Below the pieces are notes generated by a model, which was not told the DNA's origin, did no database searches, and saw nothing but the letters and a program-made list of their open reading frames with translations. Shown here one piece after another: positions 24,702 to 35,046 of a stretch of 64,000 nucleotides of DNA; the first letter of the stretch is position 1, and each line of letters starts with the position of its first letter. The translations under genes were made by a program, and so were the position numbers. This DNA is from [Phialemoniopsis] sp. UDSM-2020 (lineage: Eukaryota; Ascomycota; Sordariomycetes; Thyridiales; Thyridiaceae). The stretch is from NCBI GenBank assembly GCA_018873225.1, contig JAEILZ010000003.1:4278001-4342000 (forward strand). Reading direction: 5' to 3'.

Positions 24702-26094
24702 GTCGGAACAGGAAGCAGATTGACCGACCAGGTGAGGACGAGTAGAATAACAAGGGTATCGGGTTGACCGGAGCGAGCAAAAGGGGGGAGTGTGTGTGTT
24801 TGTATCGAGACGATGCAAAGTGGAAAACGTAGTCAGTTGCTGAGAGGAAGAATGAAAGCCTTGGCTATTCCAAAAAAGCAGACGTGATTACGGCGTAAGA
24901 GAGGAATGCAACACTCTCTATCGATGTTGGCCTGCAAAAAGCATGAAGCACCCAAAAAAGAGGATGGGAATGTCGGCGAGAGAATGAGTAGATCGGATGG
25001 ACGAAGAGGACGTAATGGCAGTAATCCAAGTGGTCAGGATATTCTATGTAAACAATGCCTGCTAAGCCTTCCTTTCTTCGATTGGAAGGCTGCAAACGCT
25101 CGAGGAAGTGTCGAGTGCTGGAATCGCCATGGCTTGAGGAAAGTAGTGAGGGCACGACCAAGAGGGCATGGTGCTTGCAATCTCTTGCTCAATCCCTATT
25201 CGCGATTTCCTTCTCTTAAAAGTGTGGACTGAATTGAGCAGTGACATTCGAGTGTCAGTTTTAGGCGGTGCAAGACTTGATGATAAGTAGGTACTAGGTA
25301 TCGAGCTCGGTGTTGTTGACAGGGATCACCAAGGCTGAGGATGTAATGGTGCAAGTTCAGCAGCATCGTAACATGGACACACGGAGCGGCCCCGAGGGGA
25401 GAAGCGCTAACACAGCTCTTATTGTTGGATGTATGCAAGTTTTGCGGGTGATATGCTCATCCATATCTCCCTCGGGCTGGACGAATTCGTCCGGCCCAGC
25501 TAGCTACGACACACGTCTCTCTCCTGTTGGTGGCGGCCGATGTTCGGTCAAGATTGTTTCCGCCTGTTGTATGAAATGGACTTTCTCTTCACAGGCGTAC
25601 CTGTGCTATCCTCCTTTTTCCCCACCCCATGTCTCTCTTCGTTCATGCATAACCCATTAGAGACGCCAAATGTTGTCGAAAAGCAAAACTATCTAATGCG
25701 GTGGCCTCGCTGGCCTTGTTGAACGAGCTTGCCACCACGCAGGAACCGCCTCTGGACCACGAGGAAAGGTGTCGATTCTGAAAAGGTTTGCCGAACCCAT
25801 TTCGCCCCCCGTGCACTCCCCAAAATCTATCGAGGGGAAAGAAGGTTGTCTTTCGCAGAATAGCTTGAGCCCGTTGAGGGGGCTTTTTTCTCCGAATGAA
25901 GTCGGAGACCCTTGCTGGTCAGTCCCGAAACTCTGTGTGAGACCGTAATCTGCCTTGGATGATAACCGGGGCCGATGCGGCCAAGTTGGGTCCGGCAAGC
26001 CACAAAGGTCAAAGAAGACAATGCGGTCAGGGCGGCACCGCGTAACTATCTACCTATGCTATGTATTTCTGTGACGAAAAAGGAAAAACGGATC
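24702..26094. other. Intergenic: promoter of the 994-residue gene and 3' flank of KAP104
   Basis: Both neighbours are on the minus strand, so this is the upstream region of the disordered-protein gene and the downstream region of KAP104. A GT-rich run lies near 24790. No coherent reading frame or RNA gene was recognised. Confidence 0.6.
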
Positions 26095-29057
26095 TTAGAT
26101 GGTGTAGTCGGTCTTGAGCACCTCGAGATCTTGGGGATCCATCTGCTTGATGAAATCACCAAACTGAGGGATCATCTGGCGGTAAATGTTGATTGCCTGG
26201 AAGATATGTTAGAAAGAAGCTGGGAATGGGCAAGGAAAATGAAGAAACTCACGTTCTGAAAGACATCGTGCAGCTCGTGCTTGGCAGGGTTGCGCAGCTT
26301 GATGTCCCGGTATCGCGCAATCGCGTTGAAGTAGTGTAGAAGCACGCTCTCCATGGCCTGCGGGTTCTGACCGACGACCATGGTGAAGCCCCTGAAGGCA
26401 GTAGCCTTCTCCTCCGAAGGGTCGACATCGTCCATTGAGTTCAGGAACTCCTCGGCAAAGGTTGGCAGGTGCGGGGCTAGCTGCTCATAGTTCTCGAGAC
26501 CGAGCCTGCCAAGCGCAATGGCAGCGTTCTCGTTGACACCCTTAGGGACGCGAGGGTTGGACATGATCTCTACACATCGCTGCAGCAGCTCTTGGACGTA
26601 GGGAGCCATGCCCTTGCCATGCTGCATGGCAATCTCACCCGCACTCCAGCATGCATTGTTCACCACGCTAAAGCCCGCGTCAATCTCCTCGTCCAAGATG
26701 TTATCGAGGTCGAGCTGCTTGAGCAGGATAGGGAACAGCGTCGTCAACATGGGCTGCAGCTGGGGGAAGATGAAACGCGCGCAGTCGCCGAGCAGGGCGT
26801 ACGCAGATTGCCTGACCTCATCGGTAGGATCCTCCATACAGAAGCTGAGCAGCTCGAAGAAGGCTGGCTGGGTCTCGTTGACCAACTCGCTAACCTTGTT
26901 ATCATCGAGGGCCTGGATGACGGCACTGAGAAGATCCAGACTGGTCACAAGGAAGTCCTTGTCTGGCTGGTCGAAGGTCGTGTTGCTCGCCGCCGCTAGC
27001 GACTGCTCCAGGTTCTGGTGGATGATGTTGATGCATCGTCTGAAGATGGGCTGGGCATAAGGGGTGAAAGAGTCGCCCAGCGCCATGGCGACATAGGAGA
27101 AGCACTCGAGCAGGGGAAAGAGCTCCCGCGACTGGTCAGTCACCTTCTGCCACCTATCTATCAAGGCCGGCATCAGCTGGCCAGACAGATCGGGGTTCGC
27201 CAGGTAGGGGCCGATGCACTCAGCAAGAGTCTGAACGCAGTCGTAGAGGATGTACATGTTGCGATCCTTGTACTTGCCAAAGCATCGCACGAACTGCTGG
27301 ATGATGGGTCCGCAATAGGGCTCCAGAGTCTTGCCAGCCTTCTCTTCCAAATTGGCCATGGCTGACGCTCCGGCCTCCTGCACCTTCTTGTTCTTGTCAA
27401 GCATCTTGTGCAAGATACCCTCCATCATGGGAACGAAGTAGGTGGCCTTCTGACCGGGGTCGGTGAGCTCTGCCGCCCATGATGAGTATCGGCCCAGCGT
27501 CCAGCAGGTGATTTGGCGAACGACAGGCTCGGGGTCTTCGAGGAGGCTGATGAGATATGGGACAAGCTCCGGAAGATGGGGCGTGACTGCTTCGATGCAG
27601 CCCTCAGCGACGGCTCCAAGCGCAAGAACAGCAGCCTCACGGTAGGGCCACTCTTCGTGTTTCAGGTTGCTGGTGAGGTACGGCAGGATGCACTCGAACA
27701 CGGGATTTCTGAAGTCTCGCGCGAAAACGTCGAGCGCGGCCGCGGAGCACTTACGAATTGTCCACTTCTCATCAGGGTTCTCATCGCCGTCATCGAGGTC
27801 TTCGTCGTCGACTTCGCCCTCTTCGAGATCCTCGTCCATGTTTGCCAGCTTCTCAAATGCGTTACCATTCTGAGCGGGGTCTGCGGAGGCCTCTGCGTTC
27901 ACGTTGCGCTTCTGCTTTGCCTTGGCAAACTGAGGCTTGATATCCTCCTCCCGATCATCTTCATCCTCGTCGTCGGATGCGCCTCCCAGGAGGGCGATCT
28001 CGTCACCGCTGTAGACCATGCACTTCAGCAGAACGGGGATGATTCTCTGGATATAGGGTCCTAGTGCGGCCCACAGCTCATCGTGTTCACCGACAGAGAG
28101 CCAGAACTCGGCTGCCTCACAAGCAAGTTCCTCGTCATCACTCTGCTGTTGAGTGATGATGTAATCGACGAGGCCAGAGATATGCGGCTGGAGCTTGTCG
28201 GGGCGAGTCTCGACCAGCTGGACAAACGCGCGGCACACCTGTCGGCGCACATCGGGATTCGTATCGCTAGCAAGAATGAAGAGATGTTGCAGAAGATCGT
28301 CTACGCAGGTAAGCATAGCCTGCGACTTGCGCGGGGTGAACACGTTGATGGCAGACAGGGCCTGGGCGCGGACCTTGGGCAGGGTGTTCTTGGTGGCTTC
28401 GATGAATTTGGGCAACATGAAATTCAGAGGCCGTTGGCCGTTGTGCTCCCGCTCCAGCAGCTTGGCATTGTCCTCGCAGATCTTTGCCATGGCAGCCATG
28501 GCGCCCTCCTGCGCTTCGCTGGACGATTGGCCATCCTCGTTGCCAAGCATCTTGATGAGGTCTTGCAGCAGTTCCGGCCAGCTGTAGAGACCTCCTCTCC
28601 TAATCACCTCGGTGGCAATGTTGCCCGCATAGCTTCGAATCTGGGCATTCTTGTCTTGAATTCCCATCGGTACAGCGAGCTTGATCAGAGTCAAACTCTG
28701 CTCGGGGATTTGTTTGTAGTGCGTCTTGATGTTGTTCTTGATCATGATGGCAGCGGCAGACCTCACTACGTGGAAGTCTTGGCTGGAAAGCGTGACGCCT
28801 TGAGGGGGCTCAACACTCGAGAACAGGTAGGCAAGGTAGTTATTGATATCGGGCGAGGACTTGGCCTGTCCGAGCATCTAGACAGGGAGGCGCACAAGTC
28901 AGTCGTGGATCGCAAGACAAGGGGACGATGGGTGTCACTCGGGACAGAAACCTACAATCTCGGCCTGCTTCTGGGCAGCCTTGTCGAAGCCGCTGAGGGA
29001 GTCCTTGAGACATGTTGCCAGAGTCCGCAGGGACTCGGGCGCGGGTTGCCATGCCAT
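26095..29057 (-). CDS. KAP104: Karyopherin Kap104 / transportin (importin beta-2)
   Basis: Nuclear import receptor for PY-NLS cargo such as mRNA-binding proteins. It works at the nuclear pore with Ran-GTP. Exons 28956-29057, 26253-28877 and 26095-26196 give 942 residues, close to yeast Kap104 and human TNPO1 (about 890-920). The start MAWQPAPESL is the expected family N-terminus, and the short last exon restores the terminal segment ending in DYTI. HEAT repeats run throughout. The long acidic H8 loop lies at about residues 332-405 (DDEDEDDREED, then DLEEGEVDDEDLDDGDE) and is followed by the hallmark KWTIRKCSAAALDVFA. That loop couples Ran binding to cargo release, and its acidity is what separates transportin from other importins. 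Introns are 78 and 56 bases. Identification is firm. Confidence 0.95.
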
Positions 29058-29383
29058 TGTGGTCGAGTATGGTGATTGTGCGGAGAGGCGGGACTCGGGA
29101 AGCCGCAAGGGCAATCGGAGGGGTTGGCAGCAGCCGGTGGAAATCCAGCGACGAGAAAGGTACTGGCAACAAGGCGCAGATACCTTGGGTTGGTGCCGCT
29201 GGTCTAATTATCGAGAGAAAATTGATCGTGGTGTTTTCATGGGGTGAGGTTTGGTTTTGAAGTACCCCAGGCTCATCACTGGAAGCTCAGAAGAGTTGGC
29301 AACAGGTCAAGTGGGGGATTCACCCCTCTCAGCCTTTTTTTCTGTCCTGGGCTTGATAAAAAAAAGATGGGCAAATTTTTAAT

Positions 29384-29403
29384 GGAGGTACCTAAGTACC
29401 TCC
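29384..29403. repeat. Perfect 8-bp inverted repeat around CTAA
   Basis: GGAGGTAC (29384-29391) and GTACCTCC (29396-29403) are exact reverse complements with a 4-base loop CTAA, about 330 bases upstream of the KAP104 start codon. It contains the AGGTACCT palindrome seen elsewhere in the window's non-coding DNA. Confidence 0.7.
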
Positions 29404-30163
29404 TCAAGCTTAGTACCTGTCCAGTTACATCTGGGGTCGGAAATGCAACCTAAACACCCCCCAAAAAGTGAACGAAGGGTAAAATATCTTAATTTGTCCA
29501 ATATTTTCAGGAATCTAGCCAGTTGTATGATTTAAATAGTCAGGAGAATTTCGAGGTGCAATGATGCCGGAATAAGGCCAGTTCCTTTGGATTATCATTG
29601 ATGACACCTTCACATATCAGGTACCTGCGGAAATGCAAGCAATAATATGGTGACAGCGGGGAACAGCGCCAAAAACAAACTGATATCCAGGGACTTTAGC
29701 TGCTAAAGGCTTAGCGGCTCTTGGTCTTGACAGAATTTAACCTAACCCAGGGCTTGCATTCTTCTGCTTTTACATAAAAAGAAATCATCGACCTCCAGGT
29801 AGATTATCTGATGGATTAGATGGCCAGATGGTGTACAAAGAGTAACGTCTCCAGTATGTACTCACGGAGCAGATAAATTGGTGTCCAACATCATCTGCTT
29901 CTGGTGTAAATCAATTAGACCCAGAGCTTCTGCACTGACCAGGTTTGGACCTCTATTCTCGCGCACACCTGAGACATGCAGACTGCGAGAAAAGGTAGTA
30001 GAGCCACGACTACTCCTTTCGTGGACAGACTCTCCCAATCTCTTTTCATCCAACAACACTCAGTAAATCTACTGACGTTTTTTTGTGTACCACCATCTCA
30101 CTCCATTCCTCCAATTCTTACTCGACCTGGCCACAGGAGAGGCAGTGATACCCTCCGGCTTGC

Positions 30164-30192
30164 TGTCAACAACGGCAGACTGCCGTTGACAA
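30164..30192. repeat. Imperfect inverted repeat
   Basis: TGTCAA-CAA-CGGCAG on the left pairs with CTGCCGTTGACA on the right apart from a 3-base bulge. It could form a 12-bp hairpin. No associated gene. Confidence 0.55.
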
Positions 30193-30919
30193 GGTCATAC
30201 GGTGATCACAGACACACCGGGGCTCCTCACGTTCCCAAACCGCTAAGGAAATTCTTGGGAGGGAGCCGCAGATCAAACTGTTAAGGAGTCCCACCTGAAG
30301 CTGGGGAGAATCTCTAACAGCAGGGGTAGCGTTTTACTTTCTTCCTTCAAGATAAACCGAGAAACTAAAATGTGTAACGTCTTTCTTTTTGATACGGAGA
30401 TGCAGTCTGGCGGACTCCGTGACTAGCAACATCGTAGAACAGGCCCTGAGTAAATGGTTCACTCTAGTGTTTGCTTACAAGCGACTGTTGACCTAAGCTC
30501 AGGCCGTACGTAAAGTCAAGTTTGCCTGTCCTCGTCCAGCCCAAACGCCCACATCTACACCTGCAGTGCTGCTCTCTATGACCAACCGATACCCGCCTGT
30601 GACCACCCGGTCGCACCGCAGCACGCATCTGCTCCCGTAAGACCCCGTCGCGTCTTGAGGGAGACTCGTATTGCGTCCTTTGCAGCTCGCCACCGGCAAG
30701 TTGTAGCGACGCAGCGAAGTATAGGTAAAGCATCTCCCAAAATAGCTTCCGTCCTGTCCGACTGGTGCCGTGGGGGTGAGGACCATACAACACATCGGTC
30801 TAGCCCTTTCCTCAGATCCCGTGAGCCTCAAGCACTGTTGGCACCCTAAACGGTCTCAGTCCCACGATTGGAGAGCTCATGCTCGTGGTACACCTCGTCC
30901 GAGTTAGTCCATTGAGGTC

Positions 30920-31417
30920 TCATGAGCTGCTCACCCCGTTCGGCAAGGGGGCGGCGCCCTGTGCCAGGTGCTGAATCCGGGGCATGACAACCTCGACCAC
31001 CTTCCGATACGCCTCCATCTCCTCCTCCATGGTGCCTCCCAGTCCCGTGCTGGCGAGGCTGATGGAGTTGCTCACATACGTGGGCAGCTGCGTCTTCTTG
31101 GCAACGAGCTTTGCGAGCCTTGAAGTGAACTCTAAAGTCGGTTCGACTGTGTATAGTGGGGTAGACAATGGTTCATTGGGGTTGAACCTCTGGATTTTTT
31201 TATCAGAACTCGCACATGATGGAATGTTTTATAGCGAGATACTCACATCAGGGAGGGCGTAGACGAAAGATCCTATGGGGGTTGGCGTGCCCGTCTCTTC
31301 GGCGGAAGCCGTGGTAAGAGAGACCATGACGGCCTTGGCTTGGGTCGTTACTCGGACGAAGATCCTAGTGTCGACGGACCGTGGCAAGGCTACAGACAAC
31401 TCGGCCGTCTCGCTCAT
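30920..31417 (-). CDS. Proteasome assembly chaperone 4 (PAC4/PSMG4-like)
   Basis: Small chaperone that, with its partner Pac3, guides assembly of the 20S proteasome alpha ring in the cytosol. Exons 31247-31417 and 30920-31189, with a 57-base intron, give 146 residues. The N-terminal strand region (ELSVALPRSVDTRIFVRVTT) and GSFVYALPD lead into a helix (FTSRLAKLVAKKTQLPTYV) followed by NSISLASTG, matching the compact beta-sandwich plus helix of the PAC4 family. Only short helical sequence follows. Human PSMG4 is 123 residues, so the length fits with a short fungal tail. It is divergently paired with the methyltransferase gene, 443 bases between start codons. A donor-like GTGAGC lies near the stop, so a slightly different C-terminus is possible. 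Confidence 0.8.
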
Positions 31418-31860
31418 CTTGTAAATATCAAGGACTCTGATATGAGACTTGACCTGGGGGATAATCCTGGGAGTGGGCTTCCAGGCAGTTCAGTTCAGGG
31501 TGTAAACGGTAGTTGATGTCGACAAGAGTGCGAGGTCGCTGAGTGGGGCTTGCATTTAGCAACACTCTTGACTTTCTGCAGTGGGCCGCCGCCGCTACAG
31601 GCGACTTATCACAGAGATAAGATGAACTCGGAGAGTTAAAAAATCTCATTACAAACCAAACACCTTGAGAACATATTTCAGTATTAAAGTCTTCTGACTC
31701 TAATAATATGTAAATGTTTGTGTCGGTGAATATGCAGGCTACTTCTGTATTCTTCACAGGTTGAGTTGGCTGATCACCTCATCACCTCGACATCTCGTCT
31801 CACCACTCATCCGCCTACACAATACTCCCGCTTGGCGAAACGAGTCTTTACAGTATCAAA
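31418..31860. promoter_or_regulatory. Shared divergent promoter of PAC4-like and CARNMT1-like genes
   Basis: 443 bases separate the two start codons, which point away from each other, so both promoters lie here. An inverted pair of GATA sites sits at 31605-31621, near the middle. A run of A/T follows at about 31636-31700. No clear TATA element close to either start. Confidence 0.6.
31605..31621. promoter_or_regulatory. Inverted GATA-site pair
   Basis: CTTATC (31605-31610), ACAGA spacer, GATAAG (31616-31621): an exact inverted repeat of the core GATAAG motif recognised by fungal GATA factors such as AreA/NIT2, which favour closely paired sites. Binding is an inference. Confidence 0.45.
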
Positions 31861-33255
31861 ATGGCCGATCCGCACCCTGGCCAGGAATTGGCCGACGATA
31901 GCAGGTGGAATGGCGTTGACGATGCAACGGACGATCCGGAGGAGCAAAGGGTGATCTTCTGTGCCATGGACAGCTTCCTGTGAGTCCCTCTTACACGCCA
32001 AGGTCTTGTGTCCTATGATAAGGGCACAGTTCACTCTCATGAAGTCCATATAGATACTAACGATATAAACAGCCAATACGGCAAGGTCGCCCACTTCAAC
32101 TGCACCCATCTGCGCCGGCAGTCCTTCTACGCCCTGCCCCAGGCGCACTGGAAGATGCTCGCCGACCCGCCCTTCTCCTACCTCGACACCCTCGACAAGG
32201 TCGACGACGCCATCGAGTCCAACGCCGACCTCGCGCGCGCCATCGTCAACTTTGGCCTGCCCGACTTTGTCGACCCGGCCGCCGCCCCCGCGGGCCAGGA
32301 GCTCTCCCTGCCGGACGAGTGGGTCGGCGCCGCCCGCCAGAACGACATCGACAAGGCCCGCAGCACGGTCCGGCAGTTCTACCGCGACTGGTCCGCCGAG
32401 GGAGCCCGCGAGCGCGAGGTCTGCTACGGCCCCGTGATGCGCGCCCTCGACGCCGAGCGCGAGGCCCGCCGCCCCTCCGAGCCGTCGCACAAGCTATCCG
32501 TGCTCGTGCCCGGCGCCGGGCTCGGCCGCCTCGTCTTCGACCTCTGCCGCGCGGGCCACGATGTCGAGGGCAACGAGATCTCGTACCACCAGCTGCTCGC
32601 CTCCTCGTACGCTCTTAACGGGACCGTACGCGCGGGCCAGCACACCGTCTACCCCTGGGTGCACACCTTCTCCAACCATGCCTCCCGCGCCAATCACCTG
32701 CGCGGCTACGCCGTGCCCGACGTCCACCCGGCCCGCGAGCTCGAGAGCCTGCCCCCTGGCGCAGTGGGATCCATGGCCATGTGCGCCGCCGACTTTCTCT
32801 GCCTGTACGGCGACGACGCACACACATCAGCTTACGACGCTGTCGCTAGCGTCTTCTTCCTCGACACGGCGCCCAACCTCGTGCGCTACCTGACTACCAT
32901 CTACCACTGCCTGCGGCCCGGTGGTCTGCTTATCAACGTCGGCCCGTTGCTGTGGCATTTTGAGAATAACGCGCCTGGCAATCACGGGCATGGGGACGAC
33001 GGCGATGGCGAGCACGACCCCGGAAGCTCGTCGGGCATCGCGGACCCGGGCAGCTTCGAACTGTCGGACGAAGAGGTGCGCGCGCTGGTCGAGAGGCTCG
33101 GATTCCAGGTCGAGAGCTGGGAGACGGGCATCGAGGCGCCGTACATCCAGGACATGGATTCGATGCTGCAGATGTCGTACCGGGCGAGCTCGTGGGTGGC
33201 GAGAAAGCCGGTGAACGGGCCTGCGGAGGCGCAGGTGGAGGAGCAATTTACCTGA
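31861..33255 (+). CDS. CARNMT1: Carnosine N-methyltransferase family protein (N2227-like)
   Basis: SAM-dependent methyltransferase of the CARNMT1/N2227 family, which in animals methylates the imidazole N1 of histidine in carnosine and some proteins. Exons 31861-31979 and 32073-33255 (93-base intron) give 433 residues. The family opening is seen as QYGKVAHFNCTHLRRQSFY. Motif I is LVPGAGLGRL at about 184-193, with the acidic residue in GNEIS near 207. Later family blocks are VASVFFLDTAPN near 297-308 and LRPGGLLINVGPLLWHF near 320-336. The tail, with APYIQDMDSMLQMSYRA, closes the fold. A Gly/His/Asp-rich insert follows the LLWHF block. Fungi generally lack carnosine, so the substrate here is probably a protein or another histidine compound. 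The body is very GC-rich, which explains a long antisense frame. Confidence 0.9.
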
Positions 33256-33530
33256 CCTACGATTCACATCGCGAGAGGGAGTTTAGAGACATACATTACA
33301 AGGTCTTACTAGGCTAGATATGCGCAGACAGAAAGGACAGGATAGGTTGGCGTTATTGGAGCGAAAGCGGTGCATAGATCGAGGCGCAGAGGGGATCTGG
33401 TGTCCAGGATACGGACGGGAGAGCAAGTGTGCCTTCAACATAGAACACAATGAATTCCAACTCCAATATGACTTAACATGACTTCTCTATTTGGTATTCG
33501 GACACACGGACAAAACCCAACACCACCACC

Positions 33531-34483
33531 TTACAACTTCGCCTCAGTAACATTCAACTCGCCCCTCGCCCACATTGCTCCGCCATCAATCGTCAGCGTC
33601 GCCGCGTTGACGTGCGATCCCGCCCTGCTGCAAAGGTACACCACCGCGCCCGCGATATCCTCCGGCTTGCCAAGGCGGCCCATCGGATTCCGGCGCCCCA
33701 GCTCCGCCGCGCCGCCGCCGATTTCCAGAAGTCCGTCGCTCATCTTACTCGGGAAGAACCCGGGCGCGATACTATTCACACTGATCCCCCTCGGCCCGAG
33801 CTCCAGCGCCAGGTTCCGGCCCAGGTGCAGCGCAGCCGCCTTACTCGCGCTGTACCCATAAGTCCCGTTCGCGCCGAGCGTGCCGACCCCCAAACCGGCC
33901 ACGCTCGCCGTGATGATCACGCGGCTCGGGTCCTCCAGCTTAGCGCCGGAAGCGCCGACGGCCTTCTCGAGCAGCGGCGTGAACAGGCGCACCGTGTTGA
34001 AGACGGCGCGCACGTTGAGGTCGAGCACCTTGGCGATGGCGGCGTCCGGGTGCGTGTCGAACTTCTCGCCCCACGTGGCGCCCGCGTTGGCGAGCAGGAT
34101 GTCGACGCGGTCCGTGTGCGCGCGCACCTGGTCGACGAGCCTCTGCACGCCCTCGACCGTGGCCGAGTCGGCGGGCACCGAGATGGCCTTGGCGCCGGGG
34201 GCCAGGTTGGGCAGGGCGTTGAGGGCCGCAACAGCGGCGTCGCAGGCTTTCGCCTTGCGGGACGAGATGAAGACCTTTGAGGCGCCGGCTTGGAGGATGC
34301 TGGGTTGGCGTGGTTTTAGCTTTTTGTCATATCTAGAGATCTCGTTTGCTTCTATGAAGGGCAAAAAGAAACCTACGCTGATGCGGCGTTCAGGCCGAGA
34401 CCTCTGGAGCCGCCGGTGATGACGGCGACCTTGCCCTTGAGGGAGAAGAGCGAAGGGAAGTCCTTGAGCTGTGTGTCGGCCAT
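33531..34483 (-). CDS. Short-chain dehydrogenase/reductase, RhlG-like 3-oxoacyl reductase family
   Basis: NAD(P)H-dependent oxidoreductase. Exons 34377-34483 and 33531-34299 (77-base intron) give 291 residues. The start MADTQLKDF is in the frame of exon 1; it differs from the frame that stays open through the intron, and only this splice restores TGGSRGLG followed by ILQAGASKVF. Motifs: cofactor loop TGGSRGLG at 23-30, NAG at 107-109, catalytic S168, and Y185-x3-K189 in GYSASKAA. R50 after strand 2 suggests NADPH. SIAPGFFPSKM and the final IDGGAMW are typical of the classical SDRs. The closest pattern is the rhamnolipid-type ketoacyl reductase group, common in fungi and mostly uncharacterised. 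The substrate is unknown. Tail to tail with the CARNMT1-like gene (276 bases). Confidence 0.88.
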
Positions 34484-35046
34484 GATTACTTTTCAAATCA
34501 CAGATTACTGCTATTAGGGATACGAGGACAATTGAATGGAATGAAAGAACAAGTCAATCATAGAAGGCAATGCTCAAATAGGAGGCTCGATGTTAAAAAA
34601 GAATCGCCATTCTTACCAATCCGGGGTGCCTCGGCCCCTTGTCCCAGCTTCCAGCGATTAACTTTTGCGGGGGATATGAGCTGTAAAAGGTGCCGAGGCT
34701 CAGCGGTGCCGCTGGACAGAGCTAAGCTACGTCAGGTAGAGGCGACCGAGGCGGGCGGTCCGACTCGATTAGGAATTTGGAGCGGCGCCGAAGTGAATGC
34801 CAAGCCAAGCGCCGAGCTGAGCGGAGCCCTTGAAGCACTGATCCATAGACACATACATCTAACTCATAGACAGATACGGGCTTCGAGAAAAGAAGATGCA
34901 TATTGGGTATTGCTACGAGTGCTCCGTATCGAGCAGTCCGAAAATCTCTAATCTAAGTGAGGGTGTAACACAAGACTTTTACTCTAGACAGTATCGTCTC
35001 TCTTCCTCCGAAACAGCTGATCACCTTGAAACATGTCCGTCTAATC
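34484..35046. other. Intergenic between SDR gene and HERP-like gene
   Basis: 563 bases, holding the SDR promoter and the 3' flank of the ubiquitin-like gene, both on the minus strand. Plus-strand frames here show no recognisable protein. No structured element noted. Confidence 0.6.

Larger units (their letters stand above)
29058..30919. other. Intergenic upstream of KAP104, with two hairpins
   Basis: Both flanking genes are on the minus strand, so this is the KAP104 promoter plus the 3' flank of the proteasome chaperone gene. 29.34-29.86 kb is locally AT-rich. It holds a perfect inverted repeat at 29384-29403 and an imperfect one at 30164-30192, plus AGGTACCT at 29619-29626. No gene was recognised. 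Confidence 0.6.

Noticed and set aside
28083..29075. 330-codon plus-strand frame over KAP104
   Set aside because: It is the reverse complement of a certain gene (transportin); the codon bias of the true gene keeps the opposite strand open. The same applies to antisense frames over CARNMT1, PSD1, the nitroreductase, the FAD reductase and the SDR gene.
34300..34496. Alternative SDR start in the frame that stays open to 34496
   Set aside because: That frame destroys the TGGSRGLG cofactor motif; splicing 34300-34376 restores it.
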